Below are positions 20,457 through 28,176 of a stretch of DNA of 64,000 nucleotides, in pieces. A program made the position numbers and the translations under genes. The notes under the pieces were generated by a model. It had not been told where the DNA came from and ran no database searches. It saw only the letters and a list, made by a program, of their open reading frames with translations. Each line of letters opens with the position of its first letter. Positions within the stretch are counted from its first letter, which is position 1. The stretch lies in the NCBI RefSeq assembly GCF_020531945.1, contig NZ_JAJATZ010000007.1:82007-146006 (forward strand), read 5' to 3'. The DNA is from Loktanella gaetbuli. Lineage in GTDB: Bacteria; Pseudomonadota; Alphaproteobacteria; Rhodobacterales; Rhodobacteraceae.

Positions 20457-21110
20457 CTATGCGTGTTCGCCGTTCTTGATCTGGTCGGCGAACCCGTGGT
20501 TGGCGTCCCGGTGGCGCGCCTCGTCGTCGCGGATCACGATCACGACCTCGCGCAGGCGCGCGTCATCGTCCAGTTTCCAATAGTCCTTGGCGATCTGGGG
20601 GGCCGGCACGTTTTCGGCATGCCCGGCGTCAATCTGTTCCAGATAGTGGGTGTAGCTGATGACGGCCTCTTCCTCGAGATAGCCCACGACCCGGTGGGCA
20701 ATGCGCGGGGCCAGCAGGTAGAGAAAGAAATACAGGTTGTAGAAAACCAACTGTGCCGCGGCGATCAGAAACCGTTCCAATCGCGACGGTTGCGCGATTT
20801 CCACGAAGGTCATCAGGTGCATGCGCTCGTTGTCGGCCTCTTCGATCAGCTCCTTGATCCAGCCCTGGTCGTCGCGGATATGGCGCAGCGCCTTGAGATG
20901 CTGCAACAGGCCGCCCACCATGCCGGGGACAGCAGCGACGGTTTCCAGAACAACGGCGCGGTGGCCATAGCGCTGGGCAAAGAATTTGTCGGCAAAGAAA
21001 CGCATGAATTTCACGACGCGCAGCGCGGTCCGGTCACGCCAGTCCACCGGTTCGTGGTGCTGCGTGATATAGGCGTCGGCGCTCAATGCCATATCGGTGT
21101 CGTGTTTCAT
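20457..21110 (-). CDS. Alternative oxidase (ubiquinol oxidase, non-proton-pumping)
   Basis: This 217-residue di-iron membrane-bound ubiquinol oxidase reduces O2 to water without pumping protons and resists cyanide and nitric oxide. The metal ligands are recognisable: E56 in LETVAAVPGM, E95 and H98 in ADNERMHLM, E146 in YLEEEAVISYT, and E197 and H200 in RDDEARHRDANH. The E56-E95-H98-E146 spacing equals that of the characterised trypanosomal enzyme. Hydrophobic helices around residues 115-140 anchor it in the membrane. The start at 21110 has AGGAG 8 bases upstream. It stands alone, convergent with groESL. Confidence 0.93.
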   Translation of the reverse strand: MKHDTDMALSADAYITQHHEPVDWRDRTALRVVKFMRFFADKFFAQRYGHRAVVLETVAAVPGMVGGLLQHLKALRHIRDDQGWIKELIEEADNERMHLMTFVEIAQPSRLERFLIAAAQLVFYNLYFFLYLLAPRIAHRVVGYLEEEAVISYTHYLEQIDAGHAENVPAPQIAKDYWKLDDDARLREVVIVIRDDEARHRDANHGFADQIKNGEHA

Positions 21111-21201
21111 CGGATCAACTCCTGTCTGTGCGTCAAACAGATATGGTGCGCGGGTCAAATTGCAGCGGGCATTTCTGCGACATAACGCGGCATGGTCCAG
21201 C

Positions 21202-21229
21202 GCGGGCGCATCAGTCGGGATGCGCCCGC
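21202..21229 (-). terminator. Hairpin after the YghX-type hydrolase gene
   Basis: A perfect 11-bp stem GCGGGCGCATC (21202-21212) / GATGCGCCCGC (21219-21229) has a 6-base loop. It lies 7 bases beyond the stop codon of the minus-strand gene at 21237. There is no U-run, so it is a probable rather than certain terminator. Confidence 0.55.
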
Positions 21230-21236
21230 CTACGCA

Positions 21237-22124
21237 TCAGGTCAGATAGGTATTGAACCACGCCAAGGTCCGATCCCAGGCCAGTTCTGCCGCCGCCGCG
21301 TCATAGCGGGGAGTGCTGTCGTTGTGAAAGCCGTGGTTCACACCGGGATAGATATGCGCCTCATAGGTTTTGTCGTTGGCTTGCAGGGCCGCCTCGAACG
21401 GGGGCCAGCCTTCGTTGATGCGCTCGTCCAGTTCGGCGTATTGCAACAAGAGAGGTGCCTCGATTTTCGGGACATCCGCGATGCTGGCCTGTCGCCCGTA
21501 GAACGGCACACCGGCCGCCAATTCGGGGTAGGCCACGGCAATCGCATTGACCACACCTCCGCCATAACAGAACCCGACGGCACCGACGCGGCCCGTGCTG
21601 TCGTCGCGGTTCAGCAGGTGTTCAAACCCGTTGAAGAAATCGTTCATCAACTGCGTGCCGTCGACCGTGCTTTGCAACTCGCGTCCGTCAGCGTCGTTGC
21701 CGGGATAGCCGCCGACCGATGTCAGACCGTCCGGGGCCAGTGCCATGAACCCGGCCTTGGCCAGCCGACGCGCGACATCCTCGATATAGGGGTTCAGGCC
21801 GCGGTTTTCGTGGATCACCAGCACGGCCGGCAATGGCCCCGTGGCATTCGCAGGGCGCACCAGATACCCGCGCACATCGCCCGTGCCGTTGGGCGAAGGA
21901 TAGCTGATGTAATCGGCCACGATATCGGGGTCGTTGAACGACACCTGTTCGGCCATCGCATAATTCGGCGACAGCATGCCCAGCAGCGACAGCGCCGTGA
22001 CGCCGCCCACCGCATAGCGTCCCGCCTGATCCAGAAACTCGCGCTTGGTGATTTTGCCGTGCGCATAATAATCGTAAAGATCCAGTAGCTCTTGGTCGAA
22101 ATCCTTGGCTGTCATGCGTTTCAT
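21237..22124 (-). CDS. Dienelactone hydrolase family protein, YghX type
   Basis: This 295-residue alpha/beta hydrolase follows E. coli YghX over its length. The N-terminal MKRMTAKDFDQELLDLYDYYAHGKITKREFLDQAGRYAVGG contains a Tat-like hydrophobic segment (about residues 25-58) without the twin arginine, so its export is uncertain. The dienelactone hydrolase core follows, with HENRGL (E106), the nucleophile C186 in GFCYGGG, a late Asp in YAELDERIN and a His in VNHGFHND. The start at 22124 is 7 bases after GGAGG. The ATG at 22130 is too close to that site. The substrate is unknown. Confidence 0.88.
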   Translation of the reverse strand: MKRMTAKDFDQELLDLYDYYAHGKITKREFLDQAGRYAVGGVTALSLLGMLSPNYAMAEQVSFNDPDIVADYISYPSPNGTGDVRGYLVRPANATGPLPAVLVIHENRGLNPYIEDVARRLAKAGFMALAPDGLTSVGGYPGNDADGRELQSTVDGTQLMNDFFNGFEHLLNRDDSTGRVGAVGFCYGGGVVNAIAVAYPELAAGVPFYGRQASIADVPKIEAPLLLQYAELDERINEGWPPFEAALQANDKTYEAHIYPGVNHGFHNDSTPRYDAAAAELAWDRTLAWFNTYLT

Positions 22125-22294
22125 GGTCATTCCTCCGTTTGAACCGCACCACAGATAGCGCAGGCGCGGTTGTGTGCATGTCACGGTTGCGACAGCGGGG
22201 CGGGGCTGACTGCGATGGTCTCTGGTTGAAACCCGTGCTTGCTGGATCGGCATGACGGACCTACCACTGGTCGGGCGCATTTCCGGAGGGCACC

Positions 22295-23404
22295 ATGACC
22301 AAGACGATCGTCAACAGCTGGAATGAATGGGACCCCCTGCGCCACGTCATCGTGGGACGTGCGGATGACTGTCATATTCCCCCCGCCGAACCCGCACTTG
22401 ATGCCAAGGTGCCAGAAGACAGCGACATGCGTGGCCAATGGGGCCGCCGACCGCAGGACACCATCGACCGCGCGAATGAATTGCTGGATGGTTTTGCGGC
22501 GCTGCTGGAGGGGCGCGGCATCCGTGTCGATCGCCCCACGCCCATCGACCACGCGCAGCCCGCGACCACCCCTGATTTTCACACCGACAGCCAATTCGGC
22601 TGCATGCCACCGCGCGATGTCCTGCTGACAGTCGGTTCAGAAATCCTGGAGGCGACGATGTCCTATCGCTGCCGTTGGTTCGAATACCTCAATTATCGCC
22701 CCCTGATGCAGCGCTATTTCGAAGAAGACCCCCGTTTTCGCCACGAATCCGCGCCCAAGCCGCGCCTGACCGACGCCGATTATCACCCCGATTACCTGTC
22801 GGACAAAATCGGCAACGCGAAACGGCTGGAATGGGCCGCGGCGAAACATTTCGTCACGACCGAGGAAGAACCGCTGTTCGACGCCGCCGACGTGCTGCGC
22901 TTTGGGCGCGATCTGGTGGTGCAGCACGGTTTCACGACCAACCTCAAGGGGATCGAATGGCTACGCAGGCATTTCCCCGACCACCGCGTGCATGCCGTGA
23001 ACTTTCCCGGTGACCCCTATCCGATTCATATCGACGCAACCTTTACGCCGCTGCGCCCCGGTCTGATCCTGAACAACCCGCAACGTCGTTTGCCTGACGC
23101 GCAACGGCAGATGTTCGAACGCAACGGATGGGACATCGTGGATGCGGCCCAACCGGCCCATAACAGCCCGCCACCGCTATGCTATTCATCGACTTGGTTG
23201 TCGATGAACGTGCTGGTGCTGGACCCCAAAACCGTCTGCGTCGAGGCGTCGGAGGTTTACCAGATGGAACAGATGGACAAGCTGGGAATGAACGTCATCC
23301 CTGTCGCATTGCGTGACGCCTACGCCTTTGGCGGCGGGTTGCATTGCTGTACCGCGGATGTCTACCGCGAAGGCCAATGCGAAGACTATTTCCCCGTTCA
23401 ATAG
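22295..23404 (+). CDS. Glycine amidinotransferase (AGAT)-like enzyme
   Basis: This 369-residue amidinotransferase is collinear with animal L-arginine:glycine amidinotransferase. That enzyme transfers the amidino group of arginine to glycine to give guanidinoacetate and ornithine. Active-site blocks are present: LFDAADVLRFGRDL (D196/D199), PIHIDATFTPLRPG (H245) and GGGLHCCTADV with the nucleophile C351, corresponding to human C407. Whether the acceptor is glycine, serine, lysine or another amine cannot be read from the sequence. One base separates its stop from the downstream EamA transporter gene, so the two are probably co-transcribed. Confidence 0.87.
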   Translation: MTKTIVNSWNEWDPLRHVIVGRADDCHIPPAEPALDAKVPEDSDMRGQWGRRPQDTIDRANELLDGFAALLEGRGIRVDRPTPIDHAQPATTPDFHTDSQFGCMPPRDVLLTVGSEILEATMSYRCRWFEYLNYRPLMQRYFEEDPRFRHESAPKPRLTDADYHPDYLSDKIGNAKRLEWAAAKHFVTTEEEPLFDAADVLRFGRDLVVQHGFTTNLKGIEWLRRHFPDHRVHAVNFPGDPYPIHIDATFTPLRPGLILNNPQRRLPDAQRQMFERNGWDIVDAAQPAHNSPPPLCYSSTWLSMNVLVLDPKTVCVEASEVYQMEQMDKLGMNVIPVALRDAYAFGGGLHCCTADVYREGQCEDYFPVQ

Positions 23405-23405
23405 C

Positions 23406-24251
23406 ATGTTGCGCCTGATCTCTCTCGTGACGTTGGTCATGGTGGCCTTTGCCGCGAATTCGATCCTGAACCGGGTGGCAGTTGCAGGTCATGACATGGC
23501 ACCAATGACATTCGCGGCTATACGTGTGGCGGCAGGGGCTGCTGTTCTGCTGGCACTCGCGCGGCGCGATCTGTTGCGCGTCACTGCTGCCAGATTGGGC
23601 GGAGCCGTCACCCTGGCGATCTACATGATCGGTTTTTCCTGGGCCTACCTCGCGCTGGACGCAGGGTTGGGCGCGCTAATCCTGTTCGGATGCGTGCAGC
23701 TGGGCATGTTTGCCTCTGCCGTCGCGCGGGGGATCGTTGTCCCGGTGATGCGCTGGGTCGGTGCGGGGGTGGCGCTGGCCGGGCTGGCTGTCCTGCTGTG
23801 GCCCGCCGGCGGCGTGCAGGTGCCCGTGCTGCCGGCAATCGCCATGGTCGCGGCGGGTCTGGGATGGGCTGGCTATACCTTGTTGGGGCAGGGGGCCGCT
23901 GACCCTGTCGCGGCCAGTGCGGTAAATTTCGTGCTGAGCCTGCCGTTAGTGATCGTGGCGCTGATTGTCTCGGGCCAGATTGGGACGGTGACAGCACCTG
24001 CGATCCTCGCCGCTGTCACATCCGGTGCCGTGACCTCGGGGCTTGGCTATGCGCTGTGGTATCGGGTGCTGCCGCAGCTGCCCACGACTGTCGCCGCCAT
24101 CGCGCAGCTCAGCGTGCCGGTCATCGCCGTTGCCGGTGGCGTGGTCTTGCTGGGAGAGCCTCTGACGCAGCGCCTCTTGATTGCAGCGGGGCTGGTGCTG
24201 GGCGGGATCGCACTGTCACTTTATCGCAAAAGCGGCTCGAGCGGGTCGTAA
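23406..24251 (+). CDS. EamA/DMT-family transporter
   Basis: This 281-residue inner-membrane protein has about ten hydrophobic helices in two repeats, typical of the drug/metabolite transporter superfamily (EamA). The first helix starts at MLRLISLVTLVMVAFAANSILNRVAVAG. The second half ends with AAIAQLSVPVIAVAGGVVLLGEPLTQRLLIAAGLVLGGI. It begins one base after the amidinotransferase stop, so it could export the product of that enzyme, though the substrate is not shown by the sequence. The last 31 bases overlap the convergent Nudix gene. Confidence 0.9.
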   Translation: MLRLISLVTLVMVAFAANSILNRVAVAGHDMAPMTFAAIRVAAGAAVLLALARRDLLRVTAARLGGAVTLAIYMIGFSWAYLALDAGLGALILFGCVQLGMFASAVARGIVVPVMRWVGAGVALAGLAVLLWPAGGVQVPVLPAIAMVAAGLGWAGYTLLGQGAADPVAASAVNFVLSLPLVIVALIVSGQIGTVTAPAILAAVTSGAVTSGLGYALWYRVLPQLPTTVAAIAQLSVPVIAVAGGVVLLGEPLTQRLLIAAGLVLGGIALSLYRKSGSSGS

Positions 24252-24664
24252 AACATACTCACCCCGTCAAAGGCCACGGCCGCAAGACTGTCGGGTTTGA
24301 CCTGCAGGCGTGTCAGTTCGGCCCGCGTGACCCAGCGCCTGTCGGTCACGATCCCCTCTGGGTCCTGCCATTCGGGGTCGATCTGCGCATCGGCCACGGT
24401 ACAGCGAAAATAGATGTCAACCTGATGCATGTCCCGTTCGGGATCGTGAAATTCGTTCACGAGGCAGACCGGACCGATGTCCACGCGCAATCCTGTTTCC
24501 TCGATCATCTCGCGGCGCAGATTGTCATGCAGGCTGGCGTGTGCCTCGGCCCCGCCACCGGGTGCACACCACAGATCATCGCGCCCCTTGTAGGCATTGA
24601 CCATCAGCAGGCGGTCGTTTTCCACGAGGACGGCGCGAACGGCAATGCGGGGCGGTTTCGACAT
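24221..24664 (-). CDS. NUDIX hydrolase
   Basis: This 147-residue Nudix protein has the box GGGAEAHASLHDNLRREMIEETGL, with REMIEE intact. The first glutamate of the consensus G-x5-E is replaced by Ala. Nudix enzymes hydrolyse nucleoside diphosphates linked to another group; the substrate here is unknown. The start at 24664 (MSKPPRIAVRAVLVEN) fits the fold better than the Met 60 bases upstream, although its RBS is weak. It overlaps the transporter gene at the 3' end and is divergent from the lipase-like gene. Confidence 0.85.
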   Translation of the reverse strand: MSKPPRIAVRAVLVENDRLLMVNAYKGRDDLWCAPGGGAEAHASLHDNLRREMIEETGLRVDIGPVCLVNEFHDPERDMHQVDIYFRCTVADAQIDPEWQDPEGIVTDRRWVTRAELTRLQVKPDSLAAVAFDGVSMFYDPLEPLLR

Positions 24665-24738
24665 AAGCGGACAGTGACGCTCCGGCGATTTGATCGCAAG
24701 CCTATTGCGCTGCGCCTGCGACACTCTAGCTTAGCGCC

Positions 24739-25488
24739 ATGAAACGCATCGCCCTGACACTGACACTATTTCTCGCCGCATGCGGCGGCGGAGGTCCCCT
24801 GATGGCTGATCCGGACAAGGATTGCGTCGTGCTGCTGCACGGTCTGGCCCGGTCTGAAACATCGCTGACGCCGATGCAGATCTACCTCGAAAACAGGGGC
24901 TATTTCGTCGTCAACCGTGGCTATCCCTCGACCGAAGAGACGATCCAGCAGCTGGTCGCGGAAAACGTCGGTCAGGACGTGGCGCAATGCGGTGACCGTC
25001 GGGTGAATTTCGTGACCCACTCGATGGGTGGCATTCTTGTGCGGGCATGGCTGGAAAATAACCGCCCCGCCATTTTTGGCCGCGTGGTGATGCTGGCACC
25101 GCCGAACAACGGATCTGCACTGGTCGATGTGTTCGGTGATTGGGAACCGTTCGAATGGATCAACGGTCCCGCCGGTGAGCAACTGGGCACCGAGGCGACG
25201 AGCCTGCCCAATCGCCTGTCGGGTGCTGCCGACTATGATCTGGGTGTGATCGCCGGTTCACGCAGCCTGAACCCGATCTATTCCAACGTGATCGACGGGC
25301 CAGACGACGGCAAGGTCAGCGTGGAATCCACGATGCTGGACGGCATGAACGACCACATCACCCTGCCGGTGACCCATACCTTCATGATGAACAACCCGCT
25401 GGTCATGGCGCAGGTGCTGTCGTTTCTGACGACGGGCACATTCGATCGTGGCCTCAGCCTGACCGGCGTTATCTTGGGCGACGAATAG
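24739..25488 (+). CDS. Lipase-like alpha/beta hydrolase, predicted lipoprotein
   Basis: This 249-residue protein has a lipoprotein signal peptide (MKRIALTLTLFLAACG, lipobox LAAC). An alpha/beta hydrolase follows, with VVLLHGLARS (oxyanion region), the nucleophile elbow THSMGG and VVMLAPPNNGS. It resembles the triacylglycerol lipase/acetyltransferase group often annotated as esterase/lipase. It probably sits on the inner face of the outer membrane or in the periplasm. The substrate is unknown. The stop lies 8 bases from the convergent purK stop. Confidence 0.85.
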   Translation: MKRIALTLTLFLAACGGGGPLMADPDKDCVVLLHGLARSETSLTPMQIYLENRGYFVVNRGYPSTEETIQQLVAENVGQDVAQCGDRRVNFVTHSMGGILVRAWLENNRPAIFGRVVMLAPPNNGSALVDVFGDWEPFEWINGPAGEQLGTEATSLPNRLSGAADYDLGVIAGSRSLNPIYSNVIDGPDDGKVSVESTMLDGMNDHITLPVTHTFMMNNPLVMAQVLSFLTTGTFDRGLSLTGVILGDE

Positions 25489-25496
25489 GCGCGGGA

Positions 25497-26570
25497 CTAG
25501 GTCGCCGCACCCGTGACCGTGTTCACATGACCCATCTTGCGACCCGGTTTGACCTCGGCCTTGCCATATAGGTGCAAGCTTGCGTCAGTTTTTGCGATCT
25601 GAGGAACACGGTCCATGTCGTCGCCGGTCAGGTTTTCCATGGTGACATTGCTGTGGCGGCTTCCGTCGCCCAGCGGCCAGCCCGCCACCGCGCGGATGTG
25701 CTGTTCGAACTGGTCAATGGCGCAACCATTTTGCGTCCAGTGGCCCGAATTATGCACGCGCGGTGCGATTTCATTCACGATCAACGCATTGCGTGTCACG
25801 AACAGCTCGACCCCCAGAACGCCCACATAGTCCAGCGCGTTCAACACGCGTGCTGCAATCAGCACGGCGTCGGTGCGCTGACTGGGCGAGAGTGATGCAG
25901 GCACTGTCGTGGTGTGCAAAATACCGTCGCGGTGCACGTTTTCGCCGGGGTCATAGCAGGCGACGGACCCGTCCTGCGCGCGGGCGGCAATCACCGACAC
26001 CTCGCGTTGAAAATCGACGAAACCTTCCAGCACGGCAGGCGCACCGTTCATTGCGGCCAAGGCGGCGTCTGCATCGTCCGGCGATTTGATCCGGGCCTGT
26101 CCCTTGCCGTCATATCCCATGCGCCGGGTTTTCAGGATCGACGGTGTGCCGATACTGTTCAGCGCGGCGCGCAGGCTGTCCGCATCTGTCACATCGGCGA
26201 AGGGGGCGACCGACAGGCCGAGGCCGATCAGAAATTCCTTTTCCGTCAAACGATCCTGCGAGGTCGCAAGCGCGCGGCGGTTGGGATGGATCGGCGTGAT
26301 CGCCTCCAGCACATCCAACGCGGCAGTGGGGATGTTTTCGAATTCATAGGTGATCACATCGACCGACCGGGCAAAGCGTTCGAGTGCCGCATGATCGTCG
26401 TAATCGGCCTTGAGATGGAAATTCGCCACATGGCTTGCCGGACAATCGGAACCCGGCTCGAACACGCAGGTCTTGAAGCCCAACCGGCTGGCGGCCACTG
26501 ACAGCATCCGGCCCAACTGGCCGCCGCCCAGAATGCCGATGGTCGCGCCTGTGCGCAGCGGTTCAGTCAT
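25497..26570 (-). CDS. purK: 5-(carboxyamino)imidazole ribonucleotide synthase
   Basis: This 357-residue ATP-grasp enzyme makes N5-CAIR from AIR, bicarbonate and ATP in purine synthesis. GATIGILGGGQLGRMLSVAASRLG opens the protein. SQDRLTEKEFLIGLG, TRRMGYDGKGQ and NEIAPRVHNSGHWTQNGC are family signatures. It overlaps purE by 8 bases, so purE and purK form a coupled pair; the likely transcript is DUF465-purE-purK. Confidence 0.97.
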   Translation of the reverse strand: MTEPLRTGATIGILGGGQLGRMLSVAASRLGFKTCVFEPGSDCPASHVANFHLKADYDDHAALERFARSVDVITYEFENIPTAALDVLEAITPIHPNRRALATSQDRLTEKEFLIGLGLSVAPFADVTDADSLRAALNSIGTPSILKTRRMGYDGKGQARIKSPDDADAALAAMNGAPAVLEGFVDFQREVSVIAARAQDGSVACYDPGENVHRDGILHTTTVPASLSPSQRTDAVLIAARVLNALDYVGVLGVELFVTRNALIVNEIAPRVHNSGHWTQNGCAIDQFEQHIRAVAGWPLGDGSRHSNVTMENLTGDDMDRVPQIAKTDASLHLYGKAEVKPGRKMGHVNTVTGAAT

Positions 26571-27051
26571 CGGTCGGGACCTCTGGAATGGATGCGGACA
26601 GATCGCTGCGCCACTGGTCCAGACGGGCGGCCAGATCGGCGTCCTGCAGGGCGAGGATTCCGGCCGCCATCAGGCCGGCATTCTGTGCGCCAGCAGCCCC
26701 GATCGCCATGGTTGCGACAGGAAATCCGCGCGGCATTTGCAGGATCGAATACAGGCTGTCCACGCCCGACAGCGCCTTGGTCTGGACCGGCACGCCGATC
26801 ACCGGCACGCGCGTTTTCGACGCCATCATGCCGGGCAGATGGGCCGCACCCCCGGCCCCTGCGATAATGACCTGCAACCCGCGATCCACAGCACCCTTGC
26901 CATAGTCCCACAAACGGTCCGGCGTGCGATGCGCCGACACGATCCGGGTTTCATAGGCGATGCCAAGGGTGTCGAGGATCAGCGCGGCCTCTTTCATCGT
27001 GGGCCAGTCGGACTGGCTACCCATGATGATGCCGACAGGTGGTTGGGTCAT
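26563..27051 (-). CDS. purE: N5-carboxyaminoimidazole ribonucleotide mutase
   Basis: This 162-residue class I PurE converts N5-CAIR to CAIR. GIIMGSQSDWPTM near the N-terminus, SAHRTPDRLWDY and the AGAGGAAHLPGMMASKTRVPVIGVPVQ block are all typical. It works with PurK, whose gene overlaps its 3' end. Confidence 0.97.
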   Translation of the reverse strand: MTQPPVGIIMGSQSDWPTMKEAALILDTLGIAYETRIVSAHRTPDRLWDYGKGAVDRGLQVIIAGAGGAAHLPGMMASKTRVPVIGVPVQTKALSGVDSLYSILQMPRGFPVATMAIGAAGAQNAGLMAAGILALQDADLAARLDQWRSDLSASIPEVPTDD

Positions 27052-27118
27052 GGCGGGACACCCCGGTAATTGAACGAAGCGGCACTATAGTCAGCAGCCG
27101 CAGGGGCGCAATGCGCCT

Positions 27119-27337
27119 TTAGGCGATGATGTCGGGGTTCAGCTGGTCCTCGATCCGCGCGATCCTATCCTTGAGCATCAGTTTCTTGCGTTTCAGCCGC
27201 TTGATGGTCAGCACGTCGCCGGGGTGTGTCATCTGCAACGCGGAAATCGCAAGGTCGAGATCATGGTGTTCCTGCCGCAGCACGCCCAATTCGATGCGCT
27301 GCACTTCGGTCTCTGAAAGTCGGGATGAGGTGTTCAT
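27119..27337 (-). CDS. YdcH family protein (DUF465)
   Basis: This 72-residue protein is mostly coiled-coil alpha helix. The DUF465 pattern is present, with LRQEHHDLDLAISALQ and the basic LKRKKLMLKDRIARIEDQ. The function is unknown in the family. It lies 67 bases upstream of purE on the same strand and is divergent from hsp20. No strong RBS is visible. Confidence 0.85.
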   Translation of the reverse strand: MNTSSRLSETEVQRIELGVLRQEHHDLDLAISALQMTHPGDVLTIKRLKRKKLMLKDRIARIEDQLNPDIIA

Positions 27338-27397
27338 GCGCGGTTGCCTGTCTGTCTGAACGTCCTTTTAGCGCGAACTGACCCACAGGCATAGGGT

Positions 27398-27426
27398 CTT
27401 GCGCGGGGGGCGCGCTGCACCCATAT
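27398..27426 (+). promoter_or_regulatory. Sigma-32 (RpoH)-type promoter of hsp20
   Basis: CTTGCG at 27398-27403 is followed after 17 bases by CCATAT (27421-27426). This agrees with heat-shock sigma promoters of alphaproteobacteria (CTTG..., CCATAT-like -10). A transcript from about 27433 would have a leader of about 60 bases before the hsp20 ATG. Confidence 0.6.
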
Positions 27427-27494
27427 TTTTATAAGGACGGTTGCCGCAACGGGACCGCACGATTGATGTCGCTTGCATATAAGGACTGATCGCA

Positions 27495-27908
27495 ATGACG
27501 AAATTGGCTTTGGGAACGCATCCGTTCCTGCTGGGGTTCGAGGGGCTGGAACGGCTGGTGGAACGCACCGCCAAATCCGGCAACGAAGGTTATCCACCCT
27601 ACAATATCGAACAGACCTCTGACACATCCTACCGGATCACGCTCGCCGTCGCGGGCTTTGCGGAGGACGACCTGAGCATCACGGTCGAGGACGCGACCCT
27701 GTTGATCCGTGGCCGAATGACCGAGGATATGGGCGAACGCGTGTTTTTGCATCGCGGTATCGCCGGGCGGCAGTTTCAACGGGCATTCGTGTTGGCCGAC
27801 GGTGTCGAAGTCGGTGCTGCCACGATGGAAAACGGCTTGTTGCACATCGATCTGAACCGAAAGCAGCCTGACCGCGTTATCCAGACAATACAGATCTCGA
27901 AAGGTTAA
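27495..27908 (+). CDS. Hsp20 family small heat shock protein
   Basis: This 137-residue cytosolic holdase chaperone of the IbpA type has an alpha-crystallin domain. It runs from YPPYNIEQTSDTSYRITLAVAGFAEDDLSITVEDATLLIRG to the end, including the A-G-like signature in the C-terminal part (ENGLLHIDL). A 17-spaced sigma-32-like promoter lies 70-97 bases upstream. The leader contains AAGGA about 13 bases upstream and could fold into an RNA thermometer. It is followed at 3 bases by DUF1150, a pairing common in Rhodobacterales. Confidence 0.93.
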   Translation: MTKLALGTHPFLLGFEGLERLVERTAKSGNEGYPPYNIEQTSDTSYRITLAVAGFAEDDLSITVEDATLLIRGRMTEDMGERVFLHRGIAGRQFQRAFVLADGVEVGAATMENGLLHIDLNRKQPDRVIQTIQISKG

Positions 27909-27911
27909 ATC

Positions 27912-28136
27912 ATGTTTACGAAAAAAGACTTCGCCGATCTGGGCCAGAACATCGTCTATCTCAAGCAGGTACAGGTTGACGATCTGCCCGATGATGTCCG
28001 CCAGCAGGCGGGCGATCTGGATACGCTCTTCGCCGTGCACAACACCAAGGGCGAACAGGTCGCACTTGTTGCCAGTGAAGGCATCGCAACACATCTGGCC
28101 GCCGAACACGACATGCAGTTGGTGACACTGCAATAG
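27912..28136 (+). CDS. DUF1150 family protein
   Basis: This 74-residue protein reads FADLGQNIVYLKQVQVDDLP...LFAVHNTKGEQVALVASEGIATHLAAEHDMQLVTLQ, which matches DUF1150. Its function is unknown. It starts 3 bases after the hsp20 stop, so it is part of the heat-shock transcript and probably contributes to stress adaptation; this is inferred from context only. Confidence 0.88.
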   Translation: MFTKKDFADLGQNIVYLKQVQVDDLPDDVRQQAGDLDTLFAVHNTKGEQVALVASEGIATHLAAEHDMQLVTLQ

Positions 28137-28142
28137 CCGACG

Positions 28143-28165
28143 GGGCGAACCAGTCCGGTTCGCCC
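28143..28165. terminator. Hairpin between the convergent DUF1150 and response-regulator genes
   Basis: A perfect 9-bp stem GGGCGAACC (28143-28151) / GGTTCGCCC (28157-28165) has a 5-base loop. It is positioned in the 40-base gap between two convergent genes. It lacks a T-run, so its strength as a terminator is uncertain. Confidence 0.55.
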
Positions 28166-28176
28166 ATGCAGCGGCG

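Noticed and set aside
27052..27118. Possible 6S RNA near purE
   Set aside because: The gap is only 67 bases, too short for 6S RNA, and I see no long bulged hairpin.
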